Of a stretch of 64,000 bases of DNA, positions 59,346-64,000 are shown piece after piece; position 1 is the first letter of the stretch; each line of letters opens with the position of its first letter. The position numbers and the translations under genes were made by a program. The notes under the pieces were generated by a model, which worked only from the letters and a program-made list of their open reading frames with translations, did not search any database and was not told the DNA's origin. Source of the DNA: Vulcanisaeta distributa JCM 11216. GTDB taxonomy: Archaea > Thermoproteota > Thermoprotei > Thermoproteales > Thermocladiaceae. Location: positions 26,484 to 90,483 of the forward strand of contig NZ_BBBI01000009.1 in the NCBI RefSeq assembly GCF_001315985.1, read 5' to 3'.

Positions 59346-60311
59346 TTAATAATTCTCAAGGGCCTTCATAAACAGTTCTGGGTCTATATTACCGCCGGTA
59401 ACCATGATAACTACCTTCTTACACATTAACTGACTCCTCAGCTTCATGGCAGCAGCCAATGCGGCGGCGCCCGCAGGCCCCGCGACCTGCCCAGCATTAA
59501 GGGCTAATTCCTTAATAGCCCTGAGCATCTCATCATCACTAACGAGAACCACATCATCAATCCTACCCCCCCTCAATATGCTGAATGGTAACTCATAGGC
59601 CCTAGCCGTGGCTAAGCCCTCGGCTATAGTCCTAGCATAGCCCGTGGAAATCAACCTACCCTCCCTAAGCGATAGATAAACACTTGGCGCACCCTCCGCC
59701 TGTACGCCTATGACCTTAATTGATGGGTTAACGGATTTATAGACTATCACGGCACTCGATGCTCCCGAGCCACCGCCTATTGGGTTAATCACCACATCAA
59801 CGTCGGGCAGGTCCTCAACAACCTCTAGGTGCATTGTGCCAACCCCCCCAGGATAGAGCAGTGGCTCATTGGTGCTATGCACGAATAGTAAGCCCTCCCT
59901 GTTAGTGAGGCTCATTGCGTAGTCCAGGGCTTCATCAAACACCTTACCGTGAAATATAATCTCGGCGCCCAAGTCCTTCAAAGCCTCAACCTTAACCCTG
60001 GACACGCCCTCAGGCATTACGATCACGACCCTGGCACCAATTAACTTACCGGCGTAGACAACGGACTGCGCGTGATTGCCCGTGGATGCCGCAATTAATC
60101 CCCTCCTCTGTGCCTCATCCCTCTTAACCATCGCGAAATACACACCACCCCCCCTAACCTTAAACGCCCTGGTTGGCTGAAGATTCTCAAGCTTCAGGTA
60201 AACATCAAAGCCAAGCAACCTAGATAACTGACGTGAATAAACAAGAGGAGTCCTCGGCAAGTACCTACTAATCACCTGCTTAGCCCTATAAACATCTAAC
60301 AACGAAAACAT
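59346..60311 (-). CDS. Threonine/serine dehydratase-like PLP enzyme
   Basis: Fold-type II PLP enzyme. TRAFKVRGG holds the PLP Lys (family SFKxRGA), STGNHAQSVVYA the phosphate/carboxylate-binding loop, and GGGSGASS the glycine loop; VTGGN near the end is typical. Probably threonine ammonia-lyase or a serine racemase-type enzyme, not threonine synthase. Seven-base runs at 59565, 59843 and 60146 add Gly in LRGGRID, YPGGVG and VRGGGVYF. I choose the ATG at 60311 since CTTAAATA-type sequence at 60333-60340 lies 22-29 nt before it. Confidence 0.85.
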   Translation of the reverse strand: MFSLLDVYRAKQVISRYLPRTPLVYSRQLSRLLGFDVYLKLENLQPTRAFKVRGGGVYFAMVKRDEAQRRGLIAASTGNHAQSVVYAGKLIGARVVIVMPEGVSRVKVEALKDLGAEIIFHGKVFDEALDYAMSLTNREGLLFVHSTNEPLLYPGGVGTMHLEVVEDLPDVDVVINPIGGGSGASSAVIVYKSVNPSIKVIGVQAEGAPSVYLSLREGRLISTGYARTIAEGLATARAYELPFSILRGGRIDDVVLVSDDEMLRAIKELALNAGQVAGPAGAAALAAAMKLRSQLMCKKVVIMVTGGNIDPELFMKALENY

Positions 60312-60332
60312 TAAAGGCATTTAATGTTACAC

Positions 60333-60340
60333 CTTAAATA
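60333..60340 (-). promoter_or_regulatory. TATA element of the dehydratase/isomerase pair
   Basis: The minus strand reads TATTTAAG, 22-29 nt before the ATG at 60311. This decides against the upstream ATG at 60320, for which it would be too close. Confidence 0.5.
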
Positions 60341-60521
60341 AGCAGGGCTTTTTCTTTATGGTTAGGGTAAGATTAAACAGACTAATCCATGACATGTTAT
60401 CAATCCAGGCCGGGCTTGATTGACTATGATAATTTCCTGCTACACTGCTTAACTCATTTTAACTAATAAAGTAAATATTCAGTGTATCCTTATAGGTACC
60501 TAGTATTACGTGGACATTTAA

Positions 60522-60863
60522 CATAGCTACGGTGCTAATGATGCGGTATTCCCAAACTCCTTCAAAGATACAACACCAGCCAACGTATACCTACCAAACT
60601 TCAACCCATCACAGTCATACGTGGCCACCTTCAACGTCGACTTTGAAAATAACGTGGTCACAGCTCAATACCCATGCGCTTATGAGGTGCTTCAAACCGT
60701 TTGGGCACAAACTACGTGGGAGGTCATTGTGATTCCTCAGTCAAGTAGTACGGCAAGCATAAATGGGTATATCGGGTACTACCAATCATCATCAGCACCA
60801 CCCAATTCCTACGTGACTGGCGTAACGTCATACATGGTACCCATAACATGCCCCCCCTCCTAA
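60522..60863 (+). pseudogene. Fragment of a secreted or surface protein
   Basis: An open frame directly after a TAA, with no proper start: SYGANDAVFPNSFKDTTPANV, then SYVATFNVDFENNVVTAQYP and ending ITCPPS. Thr/Asn/Tyr-rich, beta-stranded, like extracellular domains. The 5' part with a signal peptide is missing; 60370-60520 holds nothing recognisable. Probably a decayed relative of the anchored secreted proteins nearby. Confidence 0.35.
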
Positions 60864-60959
60864 TGGCTAATCCTCATCAGCCATTGAGCTTACGTTCCAG
60901 TCCCTGGAACGGGCTTACTAAGGTATAGAAATTTAAAATAAGAAACCAAGCAATACCCA

Positions 60960-61898
60960 ATGGTTATGGGTTTGAGGGTGGGGGGGTGGTTGGTGGCTGT
61001 GTTGGTAATAGTGGCTGTGGTTGTATCCTTGCTTGTCGTGCGTAGTACTTGGCATATCGGTGGTTCCAGCTCCGTGAGTCCCTCTCACGTGGGTCAATCA
61101 ATTAAGCTTCCGTCACTCATTATACCAAACAGGATTAATTATGGTGCTGTCCTGTGTAATTCCTCCTACGACCTCATAATGCCCGGCGGCTCGGCAATAG
61201 CCCTTGTCTACCATGTTCATGGGGGGGATATGAAGATTAATGGTTATGAATTATACATTGACTTCCCAACCGCCATAATAAATGAGACGCTGTCATCATG
61301 GGCCAGCATGTCGTATTCGGGCAATGCCATGTGGCTTGGCATCTACCTAAACGGCAGGTTAATAGCCTCAAACAATCAATCACAGCCACTGCAGGCATTG
61401 GCCATAACGGTCAATCACCCATACGTTTACGGTAATAAAACCATGAACTTCTGGCAAATCGTTAATACGGAGAATTGGTACGTGATACACACGGGAATAG
61501 GCGTTGGGTTCCCCGCAATCAACGTCACTCCAGGCGACACCATAGTGGTGATCCTATACTCCGCAGTCCCCCCCTACGCACTACCGATCTGCAACATCAC
61601 GAGCGAGGCCGAGGAGGTCCAGTTAATGGTTAAGTATGGTTGGATCGGTAATATAGGCGCGAGTAACATACCAACGGCCAAGCAATTATTTGAAAACGGC
61701 CAATACATCATTGAGGAGCCCACGATATACGTGATCACAAAGTCAATCACAAACCCGCAATCAATAAGCATGGACGACATAACGCCAGGGATAAGCAACA
61801 TAGCACCAGAATACATGCTATCATACTCCTGGTACCCATTACCTACGAATTACGCAGTTATTTACTCAAATAAAAATGAGATAAACGCCAACGGGTAA
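60960..61898 (+). CDS. Membrane-anchored extracellular protein, unknown
   Basis: 312 residues. One N-terminal helix (WLVAVLVIVAVVVSLLVV) acts as signal anchor, followed by a Ser-rich linker and a beta-rich domain with many potential N-glycosylation sites (NSS, NQS, NET, NIT) and a few cysteines (LCNSS, ICNITS). Adhesin-like, exported. G7 at 60978 just before the helix gives RVGGW, and G7 at 61220 gives VHGGDMK. No known family. Confidence 0.6.
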   Translation: MVMGLRVGGWLVAVLVIVAVVVSLLVVRSTWHIGGSSSVSPSHVGQSIKLPSLIIPNRINYGAVLCNSSYDLIMPGGSAIALVYHVHGGDMKINGYELYIDFPTAIINETLSSWASMSYSGNAMWLGIYLNGRLIASNNQSQPLQALAITVNHPYVYGNKTMNFWQIVNTENWYVIHTGIGVGFPAINVTPGDTIVVILYSAVPPYALPICNITSEAEEVQLMVKYGWIGNIGASNIPTAKQLFENGQYIIEEPTIYVITKSITNPQSISMDDITPGISNIAPEYMLSYSWYPLPTNYAVIYSNKNEINANG

Positions 61899-61994
61899 TC
61901 CATGCATTCATTCTTCAATAAAATTCTCTAAAAATAGGTTATTACACAGATGAAATTCTAAAACTGACGATAGAGGGGGGGAAAGGATTGATTG

Positions 61995-62097
61995 TGGTGG
62001 ACCGGCCGGGATTTGAACCCGGGATCTCCCGCGTGCGAGGCTTATGCGGGGGGGCGTCAGCCCCCCCTGGGCATCCTTCCAGCTAGACTACCGGCCC
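61995..62097 (-). tRNA. tRNA-Ala (CGC) with an intron in the anticodon stem
   Basis: Acceptor GGGCCGG/CCGGTCC contains the G3-U70 alanine identity pair; T arm CCGGG TTCAAAT CCCGG, variable loop AGATC, anticodon loop CTCGCAC (anticodon CGC), discriminator A and encoded CCA. A 27-nt insert (62042-62068) separates CCC from GC in the 5' strand of the anticodon stem; removal gives CCCGC, pairing with GCGGG, so the intron is at 29/30. The insert carries one G7 and one C7 run, which pair and may have been shorter originally. The hairpin is part of the splicing motif. Confidence 0.92.
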
Positions 62098-62120
62098 AAG
62101 GGAAAAGCCGAGAACCAAGA

Positions 62121-62128
62121 AATTTAAG
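62121..62128 (-). promoter_or_regulatory. TATA element of tRNA-Ala
   Basis: The minus strand reads CTTAAATT, 24-31 nt before the tRNA start at 62097. Confidence 0.5.
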
Positions 62129-62472
62129 CTTTTAGCCTGATTCCTGCCTACTCATTAACTATGCGTACTACCTCCTCATAAGGCAGCTCCTTGACTAAGG
62201 ACGAGCCCTCAATTACACATACTATTAATTGCGCCATTATCGCTCTTCTTCATACCGCATATAGCCAGTGGCATCGGTCTTACATCGATTAAGAAGATTA
62301 CCTAGAGACCGCTTTATACCTGCGTCACATCCTCAGCGCTCATAGCGCTCCTCTTAATCATCATGTACCTCTATAGCCTATTAGTGATTATTTAATTAAG
62401 CATAGCATCGACGCCACCCCCGCACTACTGCTTGGGTTAATACATAGGTTTTTAACCCATTGATTTAATGGT
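62129..62472. other. Intergenic region with no supported gene
   Basis: About 340 bp. The minus strand has short protein-like pieces broken by stops (VIFLIDVRPMPLAICGMKK), too degraded to call. A TTTTTAACC-like element near 62450 may serve the downstream gene. Confidence 0.3.
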
Positions 62473-62478
62473 ATGTTA

Positions 62479-62778
62479 ATGAGTAATGACAAGCAGTCTG
62501 CGCAGGCAGGGCAGGTTATTAATCAGGAAATGCTCGTGACTGGGATACTAGCGTCCGTTAAACCATTAATACAGGTGGTACTGGCGGACCTTGTTAACGA
62601 CCCAAACCTAAGGAAGATAGTGATATCGTCAATGCTCTCGGTAATTAACGACAAAGAGTTCAGATCGTCACTCAAGGCATTAATAATCGAGATACTGCGC
62701 GATGAGAATGTTAGGCGCGAACTCCGCGACTTCCTGAGGGATGTCGGTAACCCACTGCGTCTTTTACTGCCTCCGTGA
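62479..62778 (+). CDS. Hypothetical helical protein
   Basis: About 99 residues, amphipathic helices with repeats of the form LVNDPNLRKIVISS, INDKEFRSSLKAL and LRDENVRRELRDF. No catalytic motif or membrane helix. Start taken at the second ATG (62479), which begins MSNDKQ. The following gene has a similar helical style and may be its partner. Confidence 0.5.
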   Translation: MSNDKQSAQAGQVINQEMLVTGILASVKPLIQVVLADLVNDPNLRKIVISSMLSVINDKEFRSSLKALIIEILRDENVRRELRDFLRDVGNPLRLLLPP

Positions 62779-62859
62779 AATTAGGATTAATTTGGGATTT
62801 AGTTATTTTTAATGATGTGCCGGGATTCATTTATTTTGGCAATACATTAACAGTGATCA

Positions 62860-63230
62860 ATGAGTTCACAGGTAGACCCAATACAGATAGCCCGATTACC
62901 CGAGAACCAGCGTGAGCAACAAATAAAGTCAATACTACAAATGCTATTCACACTCAAGGAAGACCAGGCATTCCAAGCACTCCGTGGGGGGGTCATTGAG
63001 ACCCTCGCCAAAAGGGCCACTGATGATGAGTACATTAATTGGTGTAAGACGACCATGAAGATCCTGGCCTCGTACCCAGACGAGGTCGTTAAGGCAGGGC
63101 TGGCATTAAGGAGCAGGGTGGTCTCAAGCTAGATAAGAACCTGCAAAACAGGGACCAGGCAATCGTGGGTAGGGTGTTGCAACTGCTTGATGAGGGGTCA
63201 CGGCAGAAGTTAATGAGGAATATGAAGTGA
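62860..63230 (+). CDS. Hypothetical helical protein (frameshifted)
   Basis: About 122 residues. The first frame ends at a TAG at 63130; TCAAGCTAG needs TCAAAGCTAG, after which it continues SKLDKNLQNRDQAIVGRVLQLL and ends RNMK at 63230. Helical, Gln-rich, no known motif. G7 at 62985 gives LRGGVIE where one Gly is likely. Confidence 0.5.
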
Positions 63231-63291
63231 GTGCTTCCAGCTTCGTCAAAAGAATTAAATTTATCTTCATTGTTCTCAAACCCGCGGTAAG

Positions 63292-64000
63292 ATGCCCTCA
63301 GTGATTTATTGGTGCGATGACTTAAACGTGCCAGTGCTTAGTAAGGACTTGGGAGCCAAGCGATGCTCATCATTGAGTATTGCCAGGATTACGAAGCCCG
63401 GCGATGTTAGGCCTGCCTTTCCCGCCGACGTTGAGATTACTAGGAGGGCTGTGATTAATGAGTTTGGAAGTGAGGAGTTGGCTAAGTTATTAATACCCGA
63501 TAATGAGGTCATCCTCCTCAATAAAATACCCGGCTACGCAGACCAGGCAGATGAGGTCATCGTGAGGGGGGGTAGGGTGATTGGCCATAGGTTTTATGAT
63601 ATAGAGAGGAGGATGTGGAGGTTTAGGCCGTTGTACGAGGGTGTCGCTGAGATGGTTAATCGGGGGGGCCTTGGTTATTGGGCCGTAATTAGATTAGACA
63701 AGCTTCCTGGGAGGTACGATGTTCATAGGGAGTTGATCACTAGGGGGGTAACCTACCCAGCGAGAGGTACGTGCACGTTGCAGTGTCCACAGAGGATGGT
63801 AAATACCACGCATTGCCAAGTCGATGAGGGGGGGTGGCAGGCTCAGGATAATCAAGAGCTGGTTAGCAAAGGGGGGGCCGCTGCCAAGCCCCCCCAAGCC
63901 CAGCACGCTGAAGGACTTCATTGAGTTGAACAGGGATTACATAGAGCATAAGGCCGAGAAGGCCATGGAATTCCTAAGGAAAGTCTTCAATGAGTATAGG
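63292..64000 (+). CDS. Start of a PAPS-reductase-like (PP-loop) protein with PUA-like domain, incomplete at the window edge
   Basis: N-terminus VIYWCDDLNVPVLSKDLGAKRC suggests a small Cys-based zinc element, followed by segments (GYADQADEVIVRGGRVIGHRFYD) like the PUA-like domain found ahead of the phosphoadenosine-phosphosulfate-reductase domain in archaeal proteins of unknown function. The frame breaks at 63743 (six G for four; TRGNLPSERYVHVAVSTEDG expected) and again near 63828; the last visible codons LKDFIELNRDYIEHKAEKAM are in the repaired frame. The catalytic PP-loop would lie beyond the window. Confidence 0.5.

Noticed and set aside
62040..62070. GC-rich hairpin resembling a factor-independent terminator
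   Set aside because: It lies inside tRNA-Ala, and its removal restores the anticodon stem, so it is an intron.
1..64000. CRISPR array or insertion sequence with terminal inverted repeats
   Set aside because: I saw no regularly spaced repeats and no transposase motif. The G7/C7 runs recur but have no fixed spacing.

Overview
The window looks like chromosome of a hyperthermophilic crenarchaeon of the Thermoproteales, closest in character to Vulcanisaeta or Caldivirga. The evidence is a B1-type DNA polymerase, PCNA, TFB, a thermosome, TiaS, Nep1, an archaeal histone (rare in crenarchaea but known in this group), an aKMT-type lysine methyltransferase, a PaRep2b-like protein, tRNA genes with introns at non-canonical positions, and mostly leaderless genes with a TATA element 20-30 nt before the start codon. 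The genus is inferred, not read directly.

Layout. 0-10 kb: a partial membrane protein, a Trm112-like protein, a succinate dehydrogenase flavoprotein, a coiled-coil/DUF373/tRNA-methyltransferase cluster, hexulose-phosphate synthase, the CCA-adding enzyme and a TPR-like protein. 10-23 kb: a sugar nucleotidyltransferase, S13, Nep1, GlmS with a GlmU-like partner, PCNA, TiaS, a trehalose-phosphatase-like HAD protein, aconitase X, and a cobyric-acid-synthase-like protein with reversed domain order. 23-31 kb: DNA polymerase B1, a CDP-alcohol transferase, PadR, glutamate dehydrogenase and a flavodiiron protein. 31-34 kb: intron-containing tRNA-Asn followed by an accessory segment (PaRep2b-like ORF, decayed coding sequence, two orphan tRNA 3' ends). 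34-43 kb: NadM, citrate synthase, an AT-rich island with a radical SAM/SPASM enzyme and an MFS exporter, NucS, a phosphoribosyltransferase, XPF nuclease. 43-54 kb: histone, AdoMet/arginine decarboxylase, aKMT, Dph2, thermosome, a minus-strand block joining a TFB to a secretion-type ATPase and a membrane platform protein, RpoG-like, SmAP3, TgtA with an ArcS-like partner. 54-64 kb: S17e, Hsp20, MetG, Dcd, an isomerase-like protein, a threonine-dehydratase-like enzyme, decayed secreted proteins, tRNA-Ala and a partial PP-loop/PUA protein.

The dominant anomaly is in the sequence itself. About 120 runs of G or C are 6 or longer, and nearly all are exactly 7. Where family motifs are known, the expected run is 4 or 5. 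A 4-to-7 change adds one Gly or Pro inside invariant motifs; a 5-to-7 change breaks the frame. Further single-base indels recur in a few contexts: AGGGGT gains a G, GGGC loses a G, AAA loses an A. More than 25 housekeeping genes are therefore split or carry an extra residue. I read this as a systematic sequencing or consensus artefact and have joined the fragments into single genes, stating each break. The less likely alternative is a real genome-wide expansion. Protein lengths and residue numbers should be read with this in mind.
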